NCBI GenBank assembly: GCA_029245785.1
Contig: JAQWOR010000033.1
Coordinates: forward strand, 1-57,014
From: Polaribacter sp.
Lineage (GTDB): Bacteria; Bacteroidota; Bacteroidia; Flavobacteriales; Flavobacteriaceae
Direction: 5' to 3'
Length of the DNA: 57,014 nt
Position numbers and translations under genes: made by a program. Numbering within the stretch: position 1 is the first letter of the stretch; every line of letters begins with the position of its first letter. The notes beneath the pieces were generated by a model. The model was not told where the DNA came from, did no database searches, and saw nothing but the letters and a program-made list of their open reading frames with translations. This document shows, in pieces, positions 43,729-53,591 of this stretch.

Positions 43729-44904
43729 ATGAAAGAAGTAGTTATTGTGTCGGTAGCTAGAACTCCTATTGGTAGTTTTATGGGAAGTTTATCTTCAATT
43801 TCCGCTCCAAAATTGGGTGCAATTGCCATTAAAGGCGCATTGAAAAAAATAAACTTAAATCCAGAAATGGTACAAGAAGTATATATGGGCAATGTTGTTT
43901 CGGCAGGCTTAGGACAAGCTCCTGCTAGACAAGCTGCTATTTTTGCAGGCATTCCAAATACCGTTCCTTGTACAACAGTAAACAAAGTTTGTTCTTCTGG
44001 AATGAAAGCAATTATGCTAGCAGCTCAAACAATTTCGTTGGGTGATGCTGATATTGTTGTTGCTGGCGGAATGGAGAACATGAGCGCTATTCCTCATTAT
44101 CAACATGCAAGGAAAGGGACAAAATTTGGTTCGATAAAAATGGAAGATGGACTTCAAAAAGATGGATTGGTAGATGCATATGAGCAAGTTGCCATGGGAG
44201 TTTGCGCAGACGAATGTGCTGCTGAACACAATTTCTCTAGAGAAGAACAAGATGCGTTTGCAATCAATTCATACAAGCGTTCTGCAAAAGCTTGGAGTGA
44301 AGGAAAATATGCCGATGAAATTGTACCTGTAGAAATTCCTCAAAGACGTGGAGAACCAGTTATTTTTTCTGAAGATGAAGAATATAAGAACGTAAAAGTA
44401 GAGAAAATTCCTGCTTTGCGCGCTGCTTTTTCAAAAGAAGGAACTGTTACTGCTGCAAATGCATCAACAATAAATGATGGTGGTGCCGCTTTAGTACTAA
44501 TGTCTGCTGACAAAGCAAAAGAACTAAACATCACTCCTATTGCAAAAATTAGAGGCTATGCAGATGCTGCGCACGAACCAAAATGGTTTACAACTGCACC
44601 TGCAAAAGCATTACCAAAAGCATTAGCAAAAGCATCGATTGCTATTGATGCTGTTGATTACTTTGAGTTGAATGAAGCTTTTGCTGTAGTAGGATTGGTA
44701 AACACAAAGATTTTAAACATCAACCCTGAGCGTGTAAATATAAATGGAGGAGCCGTATCTTTAGGGCACCCACTAGGTGTTTCAGGCGCTAGAATTGTGA
44801 TTGCATTGACCTCTATTTTAAAGCAAAACAATGCAAAGATAGGTGCTGCCGGAATTTGTAATGGCGGTGGTGGTGCAAGTGCAATGATCATTGAACGCAT
44901 ATAG
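43729..44904 (+). CDS. Acetyl-CoA C-acetyltransferase (thiolase)
   Basis: A 391-residue thiolase. The nucleophile Cys is in TVNKVCSSGMKAI (near 88). FELNEAFAVVGL (near 310), the His motif NINGGAVSLGHPLGVSGAR (near 340) and the second Cys in GICNGGGGASAM (near 378) are all present. It condenses two acetyl-CoA or cleaves acetoacetyl-CoA in fatty-acid, ketone or isoprenoid metabolism. The 29-nt gap to the NlpC/P60 gene suggests co-transcription, though the functions are not obviously related. Confidence 0.94.
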   Translation: MKEVVIVSVARTPIGSFMGSLSSISAPKLGAIAIKGALKKINLNPEMVQEVYMGNVVSAGLGQAPARQAAIFAGIPNTVPCTTVNKVCSSGMKAIMLAAQTISLGDADIVVAGGMENMSAIPHYQHARKGTKFGSIKMEDGLQKDGLVDAYEQVAMGVCADECAAEHNFSREEQDAFAINSYKRSAKAWSEGKYADEIVPVEIPQRRGEPVIFSEDEEYKNVKVEKIPALRAAFSKEGTVTAANASTINDGGAALVLMSADKAKELNITPIAKIRGYADAAHEPKWFTTAPAKALPKALAKASIAIDAVDYFELNEAFAVVGLVNTKILNINPERVNINGGAVSLGHPLGVSGARIVIALTSILKQNNAKIGAAGICNGGGGASAMIIERI

Positions 44905-44933
44905 CTCTCTCTATAAAAACTCACAATTAATAT

Positions 44934-45704
44934 ATGCGCTACGGCATTTGTAATTTAAGTATTGTTCCGTTAAGATTGGAAGCTTCTGAATCTTCAGAAA
45001 TGGTTTCACAAGTCTTATTTGGCGAACACTTTAAAATACTGGATCATAGAAAAAAATGGAGTAAAATTAGACTCTATTTTGATGGGTATGAAGGTTTTAT
45101 TAACAACAAACAGTACCTAGAAATTACAGAAGAAAACTACAACGAATTATCGAGATCTAACAATGCTATTGCTGGAGAATTGATTGATTTTATTACAGAT
45201 AAAAATGGCAGCTTAACAACCATACCTCTTGGGGCAACACTTCCGCTTTATAAAGATGCTCATTTTCAGATAAAAAACACAACATACCAGTACGAAGGAA
45301 GCGTTTACAATCAGAAACTTGAAAAAGAAGAACTGCTAAAAACTGCTTTCTTATACATGAACACCCCTTGTTTATGGGGAGGAAAAACTCCTTTTGGAAT
45401 TGACTGTTCTGGATTTACACAAATGGTTTACAAACTATGTGGCCATCAACTATTGAGAGATGCAAAACAACAGGCAACTCAAGGTGAGGTACTTAGTTTT
45501 ATTGAAGAAAGTGAACCTGGCGACTTGGCATTTTTTGATGATCATGAAGGCATCATTACACATGCGGGAATTATCATGAAAGACAATTATATTATTCATG
45601 CCCATGGAAAAGTTAGGATTGACAGATTGGATCATAGTGGCATCTACAACATTGATACAAAAAGACATACACACAAACTAAGGGTCATTAAAAAAATCAT
45701 ATAA
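44934..45704 (+). CDS. NlpC/P60 family peptidase (C40) with SH3-like domains
   Basis: A 256-residue protein. Two SH3b-like segments fill the first 130 residues (IVPLRLEASESSEMVSQVLFGEHFKIL and EKNGSLTTIPLGATLPLYKD-like repeats). The NlpC/P60 domain has the catalytic Cys in FGIDCSGFTQMVY (near 156), His in THAGIIM (near 206) and the third polar residue in IIHAHGKVRID. It probably cuts gamma-D-glutamyl-diaminopimelate bonds in peptidoglycan stems. No clear signal peptide is visible, so it may act on imported wall peptides, like YkfC-type enzymes. Confidence 0.88.
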   Translation: MRYGICNLSIVPLRLEASESSEMVSQVLFGEHFKILDHRKKWSKIRLYFDGYEGFINNKQYLEITEENYNELSRSNNAIAGELIDFITDKNGSLTTIPLGATLPLYKDAHFQIKNTTYQYEGSVYNQKLEKEELLKTAFLYMNTPCLWGGKTPFGIDCSGFTQMVYKLCGHQLLRDAKQQATQGEVLSFIEESEPGDLAFFDDHEGIITHAGIIMKDNYIIHAHGKVRIDRLDHSGIYNIDTKRHTHKLRVIKKII

Positions 45705-45738
45705 AAAAAACGCGAAACTTGTTGTTTCGCGTTTTTTA
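45703..45738. terminator. Bidirectional terminator between C40 and TPR genes
   Basis: ACGCGAAAC-TTGTT-GTTTCGCGT is a perfect 9-bp stem with an A tract before and T tract after. It can stop both convergent transcripts. Confidence 0.85.
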
Positions 45739-45756
45739 TTTTAACAGAACAACTAG

Positions 45757-47010
45757 CTATGCTCTCATGGCTTTATACAAAGCTCTAAACTCTTTCGCTT
45801 TCTCTTCCATCTCTAAGTTTTCGTAAATATTTAAAAGCGTTCTAATAGTATCAAGATTTTTATTTAAAGAGTGTGCTTTTTCTAAATAAGGCAAGGCTTC
45901 TTTATAAACCTCTTTTTGCTGAAGTTCTAATTCATCGTATTTTTTAAAATTCGACAAGTTTTTATTCATTTCTTCAACAATCTTTACATCTTTATCTAAA
46001 ATTAAAATTGCTAAATTCATATAGGCGTCCACATAATCAGATTTTAATTCAATTGCTTTTAAATAATATTTTTTTGCTTCTTCTGTTCTTTCCTGGTTAT
46101 ATGTTACAACTCCTAAATTAAAATATAAATTAGGATTTGTTGGATCTTTTACAACCGCCTCTTTCATCAATTGACCAAACTCTTCCATTTTACCCAGCTT
46201 GATATAGAAATCAGCCTCCATCAATAATAAGTTTAAATTTGTTGGATCTGTCTTTCTAGCTTTTTTAATTGCTACTACAGCTTCATCTACTCTACCTTGT
46301 TGAGATAAAATAATGGCCATTTCTTTGATAATTGTTCCTTTTTTTGACTTTGTTTTTTTCACAACAGGGTTGTTATGTGACTTTGCCTTTACCGCAAAAT
46401 CACGCATAACTTTATTTCCAAAAACAACTTCTTCGCCGGTCTCTACAGAAGTTGCTGCATAACTAATTACAGCTCCTTCATATCCTACTTTTATCAATTC
46501 TTTATAATATTCTAAAGAATTGTCTAATTCTTTTGCTATAGAAGCACTGATTGCCGCATTGTATAAAAACGACGTGTCTGTTGGACTTAAAACGTAAGTC
46601 AAATAAAAATCTTTAGAAGCCTTTTTATAATCCTTTTTACCGTATAAATCTATCGCTCTGTTAGAAACCTCAGAAATCAATTTATTCAGTTCTCCTCCTG
46701 CCTTTTTCGTATACTTGAACTTTTTTGCTTCTTTTTCAATATCTAACACTTTGTTAAATGCTTCTGCAGCTACTTTGTATTCTTTTTTTCCAACAAAAGC
46801 TTGCCCTTTTAAAAAGTGAAATTTTGTACTTAGTTTACTGTCGCTATCTGCATTCAAAGCTTTTGCAGCATCAATAGCTGTTAAAGCTGACGCATAATCT
46901 TGGGTTTTTAGTGCTTTTTCAGCTGCTTTTAATTCTTTCTTTTGCGCAACAGACACCATCGTCATAAGTCCTAAAAAAAGCGCTAATACTTGTTTTCTCA
47001 TAATATTCAA
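45757..47010 (-). CDS. Exported TPR repeat protein
   Basis: A 417-residue protein with a signal peptide (MRKQVLALFLGLMTMVSVAQ, after an upstream in-frame Met-Asn-Ile). It then carries several tetratricopeptide repeats. Clear units include KFHFLKGQAFVGKKEYKVAAEAFNKVL (split; near 62-88), NLNLLLMEADFYIKLGKMEEF and NPNLYFNLGVVTYNQERTEEAKKYYLKAIEL-type sequence (near 250-320). Such proteins are scaffolds for protein complexes in the periplasm. The particular role is unknown. Its gene starts 16 nt after gyrA stops on the same strand, so it may be co-transcribed with gyrase. Confidence 0.87.
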   Translation of the reverse strand: MNIMRKQVLALFLGLMTMVSVAQKKELKAAEKALKTQDYASALTAIDAAKALNADSDSKLSTKFHFLKGQAFVGKKEYKVAAEAFNKVLDIEKEAKKFKYTKKAGGELNKLISEVSNRAIDLYGKKDYKKASKDFYLTYVLSPTDTSFLYNAAISASIAKELDNSLEYYKELIKVGYEGAVISYAATSVETGEEVVFGNKVMRDFAVKAKSHNNPVVKKTKSKKGTIIKEMAIILSQQGRVDEAVVAIKKARKTDPTNLNLLLMEADFYIKLGKMEEFGQLMKEAVVKDPTNPNLYFNLGVVTYNQERTEEAKKYYLKAIELKSDYVDAYMNLAILILDKDVKIVEEMNKNLSNFKKYDELELQQKEVYKEALPYLEKAHSLNKNLDTIRTLLNIYENLEMEEKAKEFRALYKAMRA

Positions 47011-47026
47011 AATTTGATTTTCTTAT

Positions 47027-49531
47027 TTATTCTTCTTGATTTTCTGCTGAATCATTTTCAATTTCAACACTGTTTTCTACTTCTTCTGATTCTTCTTCAT
47101 GCTGAACTTTTGCTACAGCGGCAATACTATCGGTTTCTTTAATGTTGATTAATTTAACACCTTGAGTAGCTCTTCCCATGACACGCAGATCTGCAACCGC
47201 CATTCTAATGGTAATTCCAGATTTATTAATAATCATTAAATCATCTTCATCTGTTACGTTTTTAATAGCAACTAAATCGCCTGTCTTTTCTGAAATATTT
47301 AAGGTTTTTACTCCTTTCCCTCCACGGTTTGTAATACGGTAATCTTCTAATTTAGAACGCTTTCCGTATCCTTTTTCAGAAACTACCAAAATATTACTTT
47401 CTTCATCATTAACTGCAACCATTCCAATTACTTCATCTTTATCATGTTGCAATCTAATTCCGCGAACACCAGAAGCAGTTCTTCCCATTGGTCTTGTCTT
47501 CTCTTCTTCAAAACGAATGGTTTTACCTGATTTTAAGGCCAACATTACTTGGCTATCTCCAGTGGTTAATTTCGCTTCTAACAGCTCATCATCTTCTCTA
47601 ATTGTAATGGCATTTATACCGTTTGTTCTTGGACGAGAATATTGTTCAAGTGACGTCTTTTTAACCTGACCTTTTTTAGTGGCCATGATTACATAATGAT
47701 TGTTTACATAATCTTCATCTTTTAGATCTTGAGTTACTAAAAATGCTTTTACTTTGTCGTCTTGCTCAATGTTTATCAAGTTTTGAATCGCTCTTCCTTT
47801 GGTATTTTTACCTCCTTCCGGAATTTCATATACTCGCATCCAAAATACTTTTCCTTTTTGAGTAAAGAACATCATATATTGGTGGTTTGTACCAATAAAT
47901 AAATGCTCTAAGAAATCTTCATTTCTTGTAGCAACACCTTTTTGACCACGTCCGCCTCTATTTTGAACTTTGTATTCTTCTAAATTGGTACGTTTTAAGT
48001 ACCCAGCATTTGAGACTGTTACCACTACTTTATGGTTCGGTATCATATCTTCAACACGCATGTCTCCACCGGCATAATTAATCTCAGAACGACGTTCGTC
48101 ACCATATTTATCTCTCACAGCAATTAGCTCATCTGTAATGATCTGGTAACGCCTTGGTTCATTTTCTAAAATATCTTTTAAATCAGCAATTACTTTTATA
48201 ATCTCATCATATTCTGCACGTAATTTATCTTGCTCTAAGCCTGTCAGTTGACGCAAGCGCATTTCTACAATTGCTTTTGCTTGTATTTCAGACAAATCAA
48301 ATTGCTCAATCAATTTTTCACGAGCTTCATCTCCATTTTTAGAGGCTCTTATCAATTTAATAACATCGTCAATATTGTCTGAAGCAATAATTAGTCCTTC
48401 TAAAATGTGAGCTCTAGCTTCTGCTTTTTTTAATTCAAATTGTGTTCTTCTTACAACAACTTCGTGTCTATTCTCAACAAAATAATGAATAAGTTGTTTT
48501 AAATTTAATTGCTCAGGTCTTCCTTTAACAAGGGCAATGTTATTTACACTAAACGATGTCTGTAAAGCAGTATATTTGAATAATTTATTCAATACAATAT
48601 TCGGAATTGCGTCGCGCTTTAAAACATACACAACACGCATTCCATTTCTATCAGATTCGTCTCTAATATTTGAAATCCCTTCTAATTTCTTGTCATTTAC
48701 CAAGTCAGCAGTTTTCTTAATCATATCTGCTTTGTTTACCTGATACGGAATTTCAGTAACAATGATGCACTCACGCCCTTTTACTTCCTCTATAACTGCC
48801 TTGGCACGCATTACAATACGACCACGACCTGTATGGAAAGCTTCTTTTACACCTTCATAGCCATAAATAGTTCCACCTGTTGGAAAATCTGGTGCTTTGA
48901 TGTGCTCCATCAATCCATCTATATCAATATCTCTATTTTCGATATAGGCAAGTGTTCCATTTACAACCTCTGTTAAGTTATGTGGCGCCATATTTGTAGC
49001 CATCCCTACTGCAATACCAGAAGCTCCGTTTACTAGTAAATTCGGAATTCTAGTTGGTAATACCGTTGGCTCTTGCAAAGTGTCGTCAAAGTTTAAACGA
49101 TGATCAACAGTATCTTTTTCAATATCAGACAACATGTCTTCAGAGATTTTTTGCATTCTCACCTCTGTATAACGCATTGCTGCAGGACTATCACCATCTA
49201 CAGAACCAAAGTTTCCTTGGCCATCTACCATCATATATCGAACACTCCAATTTTGTGCCATACGCACCATAGAGTCATATACAGACGTATCTCCATGTGG
49301 ATGGTACTTTCCTAAAACCTCTCCAACAATTCTTGCAGATTTTTTATACGATCCCGTCGCTTTAATTCCTAGCTCGTGCATTCCAAAAAGCACCCTTCTA
49401 TGTACTGGTTTTAAACCGTCTCTAACATCTGGTAATGCTCTTGAAACAATAACTGACATTGAATAATCAATGTACGCAGATTTCATTTGTTCCTCAATAT
49501 TAATCGGAATCAATTTTTCTCCGTCTGTCAT
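47027..49531 (-). CDS. gyrA: DNA gyrase subunit A
   Basis: An 834-residue type IIA topoisomerase subunit. The catalytic Tyr121 is in [10 protein letters not shown]. The quinolone region reads [14 protein letters not shown] with Thr82, Ser83 and Asp86, so hydroxyl and acidic residues are kept at the drug-binding positions. The C-terminal beta-pinwheel has six blade-like repeats and the GyrA-box form NRGGRGQKG (near 512). The tail is acidic. With GyrB it introduces negative supercoils. A promoter of the Bacteroidota type lies 42-73 nt upstream. Confidence 0.96.
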   Translation of the reverse strand: MTDGEKLIPINIEEQMKSAYIDYSMSVIVSRALPDVRDGLKPVHRRVLFGMHELGIKATGSYKKSARIVGEVLGKYHPHGDTSVYDSMVRMAQNWSVRYMMVDGQGNFGSVDGDSPAAMRYTEVRMQKISEDMLSDIEKDTVDHRLNFDDTLQEPTVLPTRIPNLLVNGASGIAVGMATNMAPHNLTEVVNGTLAYIENRDIDIDGLMEHIKAPDFPTGGTIYGYEGVKEAFHTGRGRIVMRAKAVIEEVKGRECIIVTEIPYQVNKADMIKKTADLVNDKKLEGISNIRDESDRNGMRVVYVLKRDAIPNIVLNKLFKYTALQTSFSVNNIALVKGRPEQLNLKQLIHYFVENRHEVVVRRTQFELKKAEARAHILEGLIIASDNIDDVIKLIRASKNGDEAREKLIEQFDLSEIQAKAIVEMRLRQLTGLEQDKLRAEYDEIIKVIADLKDILENEPRRYQIITDELIAVRDKYGDERRSEINYAGGDMRVEDMIPNHKVVVTVSNAGYLKRTNLEEYKVQNRGGRGQKGVATRNEDFLEHLFIGTNHQYMMFFTQKGKVFWMRVYEIPEGGKNTKGRAIQNLINIEQDDKVKAFLVTQDLKDEDYVNNHYVIMATKKGQVKKTSLEQYSRPRTNGINAITIREDDELLEAKLTTGDSQVMLALKSGKTIRFEEEKTRPMGRTASGVRGIRLQHDKDEVIGMVAVNDEESNILVVSEKGYGKRSKLEDYRITNRGGKGVKTLNISEKTGDLVAIKNVTDEDDLMIINKSGITIRMAVADLRVMGRATQGVKLINIKETDSIAAVAKVQHEEESEEVENSVEIENDSAENQEE

Positions 49532-49572
49532 ATATATTTATGTATTAGTTTTTACTTTATTTATTCAAACGA

Positions 49573-49604
49573 GCAAGGTACAATAATTCCCTTTTTTCGC
49601 CAAA
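49573..49604 (-). promoter_or_regulatory. gyrA promoter
   Basis: Read leftward: TTTG (49604-49601), 20 nt, TACCTTGC (49580-49573). The -33 and spacing are ideal; the -7 box deviates from TAnnTTTG in its last two bases. Confidence 0.55.
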
Positions 49605-49630
49605 GAATATCTAGACCTGATTAGCTAGAG

Positions 49631-49659
49631 TTATCAACATTTTTCTACACTTTTCAACA
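49631..49659 (+). promoter_or_regulatory. Three DnaA-box-like 9-mers at 10-bp steps
   Basis: TTATCAACA (49631), TTTTCTACA (49641) and TTTTCAACA (49651) are each separated by one base. They differ from TTATCCACA at one, two and two positions. They sit in the gyrA/clpC divergent spacer. Binding is unproven. Confidence 0.35.
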
Positions 49660-49729
49660 GGTATTAGTAGGTTGATTTTCAAGAGATTCTAAGGTTCTCT
49701 GTACCGACAATTTGACAAAAATTAGAAAC

Positions 49730-49745
49730 TGGCACTTTTTTTGTG
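49730..49745 (+). promoter_or_regulatory. Sigma-54-like -24/-12 sequence upstream of clpC
   Basis: TGGCAC-TTTTT-TTGTG has the exact -24 hexamer and the correct 10-nt gap between GG and the -12 G. It lacks the conserved C of GC. It lies 49 nt before clpC. Confidence 0.35.
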
Positions 49746-49793
49746 TTTTTTTTATAAAAAATCTACTAAATTTACAACTAGATATATATATAT

Positions 49794-52346
49794 ATGGACG
49801 ATAATTTTTCACCCAAAGTTAGAGATGTAATTACTTACAGCAAGGAAGAGGCTTTTCGCTTAGGCCATGATTTTATTGGCACTGAACATCTGCTTCTTGG
49901 TTTGATAAAAAAAAGAGAGGGAAAAGCCATTGAGATTTTGTCTGCATTTGATGTAGACTTAGATCTGATGCGTAATAACATTGAAAAACTAAATCCTTCA
50001 ACCTCTAGTTTTCATACTGCAGAAAAGAAAAAAAGCTTACACCTAACAAGGCAAGCAGAAAAAGCCCTAAAAACCACTTTTCTAGAAGCGAAACTGTATC
50101 AAAGTGAAGCCATAGATACGGCGCATTTATTGCTTTGTATCTTAAGAAATGAGAATGACCCAACAACAAAATTATTGAATAAATTATACATTGATTACGA
50201 TCAAGTAAAGACTTTATACAAACAACTCCATACAGACGAGTCTGAAATTTCTATAGACCCAATTGCAGAAACACCTTCGGATGATGATTTTAGCGATGAA
50301 AAAGCAAACCCATTTGAACAACCAACTAGCAAAGGAAAAGTAGTTAAAAAATCAAAAACACCTGTGTTAGATAATTTTGGTAGAGACCTAACTGCTTTAG
50401 CAGAGGCAAACAACTTAGACCCTGTTATTGGAAGACAAAAAGAAATTGAACGTGTTTCTCAAATTTTAAGTCGTAGAAAAAAGAACAATCCAATGCTAAT
50501 TGGAGAGCCCGGCGTTGGTAAATCTGCCATTGCAGAAGGCTTAGCATTACGAATTATAGAAAAAAAAGTTTCAAGAATCTTGTTTAATAAACGCATCGTT
50601 TCTTTAGATTTAGCGAGCCTTGTTGCAGGAACAAAATACAGAGGGCAATTTGAAGAACGCATGAAGGCGCTAATGAATGAGCTCGAAAAAAACGAAGACA
50701 TTATCTTGTTTATAGATGAAATTCATACCATTGTTGGTGCTGGAGGAGCTACAGGATCTTTAGATGCCTCAAACATGCTAAAACCCGCATTAGCTCGTGG
50801 AGAAATACAATGTATTGGAGATACAACCTTAGACGAGTTTAGAACCAACATTGAAAAAGACGGTGCCTTAGAGCGTCGTTTTCAAAAAGTAATTATAGAG
50901 CCAACAAGTGTTGATGAAACCATTCAGATTTTACACAATATTAAAGACAAATATGAAGAACATCATCATGTAGACTATACCAATGATGCTATTGAAGCTT
51001 GTGTAAAATTAACCAATAGATACATGACAGATCGATACCTTCCAGACAAAGCGATTGACGCCTTAGATGAAGCCGGATCTCGAATTCATATTACAAATAT
51101 TGTGGTTCCACAACAAGTGCTAGCACTAGAAACAGAATTAGAAAGTGTTCGTGATCGCAAAACAAAAGCAGTGAGCGGTCAGAAATATGAGGAAGCAGCC
51201 AAGCTTCGAGACGATGAAAAAACCTTAGAATCAGCTTTAGAATCAGCTCAAAAACAATGGGAAGAAGAGTCTAAATTGAACCGAGAAATTGTAACCGAAG
51301 ACAATGTTGCAGAGGTGGTATCAATGATGACAGGAATTCCTGTAAATAGAGTTGCAGAGGCAGAAGTCAATCGTTTGGGTGAATTGCCAAATTTGATCAA
51401 AGGAAAAGTAATTGGTCAAGATGAAGCCGTAACCAAGGTTGTAAAAGCAATACAACGTAACCGTGTTTGACTAAAAGATCCTAACAATCCTATTGGCTCA
51501 ATTATCTTTTTAGGACAAACTGGGGTTGGAAAAACGCAATTAGCAAAAGTATTATCCAAAGAGTTGTTTGACTCAGAAGATTCTTTGATTCGAATTGACA
51601 TGAGTGAGTACATGGAAAAATTTGCCATATCTAGATTAATTGGAGCACCTCCTGGCTACGTTGGTTACGAAGAGGGCGGACAACTTACCGAAAAAGTAAG
51701 ACGTAAACCATATGCTGTGATCTTATTAGATGAAATAGAAAAAGCACATCCAGATGTATTTAATATGTTGTTACAAATTCTAGATGATGGCTTTATTACA
51801 GATAGCCTTGGAAGAAAAATAGATTTTAGAAACACCATTATTGTAATGACCTCTAATATTGGCGCGCGTCAATTAAAAGACTTTGGAGCTGGAGTAGGTT
51901 TTGGGACAGCTTCTAAAACTGCACAAGCAGATGAACACGCAAAAGGAATCATTGAAAACGCCTTAAAGAAATCTTTTGCTCCAGAATTTCTAAATAGAAT
52001 TGATGACATCATTGTGTTTAACGCGTTAGACAGAAAAGACATTCACGTAATTATAGATATTGAACTGGATAAACTGCTCCACCGAATTTCTAATTTAGGA
52101 TACACTTTAAAACTAAGCAACAAAGCGAAAGACTATATTGCTGATAAAGGATTTGATAAAAAGTATGGAGCTAGACCTTTAAAACGTGCTATCCAAAAAT
52201 ACGTAGAAGACGCTTTGGCAGAAGAAATAGTAAGCTCTAAACTAGAAGAAGGAGATACCATTACAATGGATTTAGACGAAAAGAAAAATGTGCTTACCAT
52301 CAAGATAAAAAAAGCAAAAAAAACTCCTGAAAAACAAGAAGAGTAA
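49794..52346 (+). pseudogene. clpC: clpC ATPase interrupted by an in-frame TGA
   Basis: An 850-residue ClpC/ClpA-type chaperone in one continuous frame except for TGA at 51468-51470 (codon 559). Intact parts before it are the Clp-N domain (1-145), D1 with GEPGVGKSA (near 238) and [14 protein letters not shown], and the UVR/M-like region KYEEAAKLRDDEKTLE. After it come D2 with Walker A GQTGVGKT (near 574), [14 protein letters not shown] and the sensor-2 region [15 protein letters not shown]. The family has Gly where the TGA lies (QRNRVGLKDP), so a single GGA to TGA change explains it. ClpC unfolds proteins for ClpP. Without readthrough only D1 is made. A sequencing error remains possible. Confidence 0.88.
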
Positions 52347-52347
52347 A

Positions 52348-52375
52348 AAAATCCCGAGCCAACACTCGGGGTTTT
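52348..52375 (+). terminator. Terminator after clpC
   Basis: CCCGAG-CCAACA-CTCGGG is a 6-bp GC-rich stem with an A tract before and GTTTTC after. Confidence 0.7.
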
Positions 52376-52413
52376 CATTTCCAATTCTTTTGTAAATTAA
52401 TTATAAGCAACCC

Positions 52414-52443
52414 TTGATTCCCTTAGGAATTCGTCTATATTTG
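52414..52443 (+). promoter_or_regulatory. Promoter of the TlpA-like gene
   Basis: TTG (52414-52416), 19 nt, TATATTTG (52436-52443): an exact -7 box and normal spacing, 23 nt before the start codon. Confidence 0.75.
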
Positions 52444-52466
52444 TACCCATACAAAAATCAACATCA

Positions 52467-53510
52467 ATGAAAAAATTATTTATTTTAATACTTGTTCTAA
52501 CAAGCTTACAATCCTGTAAAAAAGCACACCACGATTACATCTCTTTCTCTGGAAAAATAGAAAACACAACAGACACCGTTTTAACAATTAGCAACAGAGC
52601 CTTTCATAAAAAAATCTCTATTAATAATGACGGAACTTTTGATGATACATTAAAAATTAGCAATAAAGATTTCTATACATTGCGTACAAACACAACAAAC
52701 AAAAGTTTTCTTTACTTAAAAAATGGGTTTGACATACACCTTACAACAGACAATGCTACTTTTTTAGAAAGCTCTAACTATACTGGAGGTGATGGAGCTT
52801 CTTCTAACAACTACTTTATTGCGCAATACAATTTTGGAAGATCGATAGGAGATCCTAAAAATTTATTTACTTTAAACAAAGTAGATTTCGAAAGCAGGTT
52901 AAAAGGTATCAAACACAGTTTTGACAGTATCAAATCTCTTTTCAAAGACATCGATAGCACTGTCATAAAAATAAGCAATCAACAAAATCAAGGTTTCTTT
53001 GATTTTTTAGAAAAAAATTATGAGGCTCAGCATGCAGCAAGCAGCAAAACAAACAAACTCTCTAAAGGAAACTCTTCTCCAAAATTCAAAAACTACATCA
53101 ATTATAAAGGAGGAAGTTCTTCATTAGATTCTTTCAAAGGAAGCTATGTATATATAGACATCTGGGCAACATGGTGCAAGCCTTGTCTTAGAGAGATCCC
53201 TGCTTTAAAAAACTTAGAAAAGCAATACCATGGAAAAAATATTCAATTTCTAAGCATCTCTATTGACAACAAAAGAACCGCCGGCTCATGGGAGCAAGCA
53301 AAGGCCAAGTGGCAAAAAATGGTAAGCTCCAAAAATTTATCAGGTGTACAATTGTACGCAGGGCAAAACCTTGAGTTTATACAAAAATATCAAGTTTCTA
53401 GCATTCCACGATTTATTTTAATCGACCCAAAGGGCATGATTGTAGATGCAAATGCACCAAGACCATCAAACCCCAGGCTAGTAACTCTTTTTAATGGCTT
53501 AGGGATTTAG
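52467..53510 (+). CDS. TlpA-like thioredoxin lipoprotein
   Basis: A 347-residue lipoprotein. The signal peptide ends SLQSC-K, a lipobox. Residues 25-195 hold a DUF4369-like domain (FSGKIENTTDTVLTI and onward). The C-terminal thioredoxin domain has the active site WATWCKPCLREIP (near 233) and the cis-Pro in SSIPRFILID (near 314). It probably reduces or exchanges disulfides in the periplasm, as TlpA/ResA proteins do in cytochrome maturation. It lies between two hairpin terminators and is thus a single-gene unit. Confidence 0.9.
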   Translation: MKKLFILILVLTSLQSCKKAHHDYISFSGKIENTTDTVLTISNRAFHKKISINNDGTFDDTLKISNKDFYTLRTNTTNKSFLYLKNGFDIHLTTDNATFLESSNYTGGDGASSNNYFIAQYNFGRSIGDPKNLFTLNKVDFESRLKGIKHSFDSIKSLFKDIDSTVIKISNQQNQGFFDFLEKNYEAQHAASSKTNKLSKGNSSPKFKNYINYKGGSSSLDSFKGSYVYIDIWATWCKPCLREIPALKNLEKQYHGKNIQFLSISIDNKRTAGSWEQAKAKWQKMVSSKNLSGVQLYAGQNLEFIQKYQVSSIPRFILIDPKGMIVDANAPRPSNPRLVTLFNGLGI

Positions 53511-53531
53511 AATTTTCTACTTTCAGAAATC

Positions 53532-53569
53532 AAAAAAGGCAGCTCTGAGTATTCAGAGCTGCCTTTTTT
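53532..53569. terminator. Bidirectional terminator between the TlpA-like gene and accA
   Basis: GGCAGCTCTGA-GTAT-TCAGAGCTGCC is a perfect 11-bp stem with AAAAAA before and TTTTTT after. It serves both converging genes. Confidence 0.9.
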
Positions 53570-53591
53570 GATAATTTAGTAAACGGTACGA

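Noticed and set aside
51468..51470. TGA recoded as Gly or Trp, or selenocysteine
   Set aside because: ruvX (10637-10639) and the RluA-type gene (26583-26585) end in TGA at expected places, no hairpin of SECIS type is apparent, and formate dehydrogenase itself uses Cys at the active site.
51471..52346. Treating the second half of clpC as a separate gene from TTG 51564
   Set aside because: It is in the same frame as the first half. The reading from 51564 would miss the D2 Walker A site (51513-51536), so it is a fragment and not a new gene.
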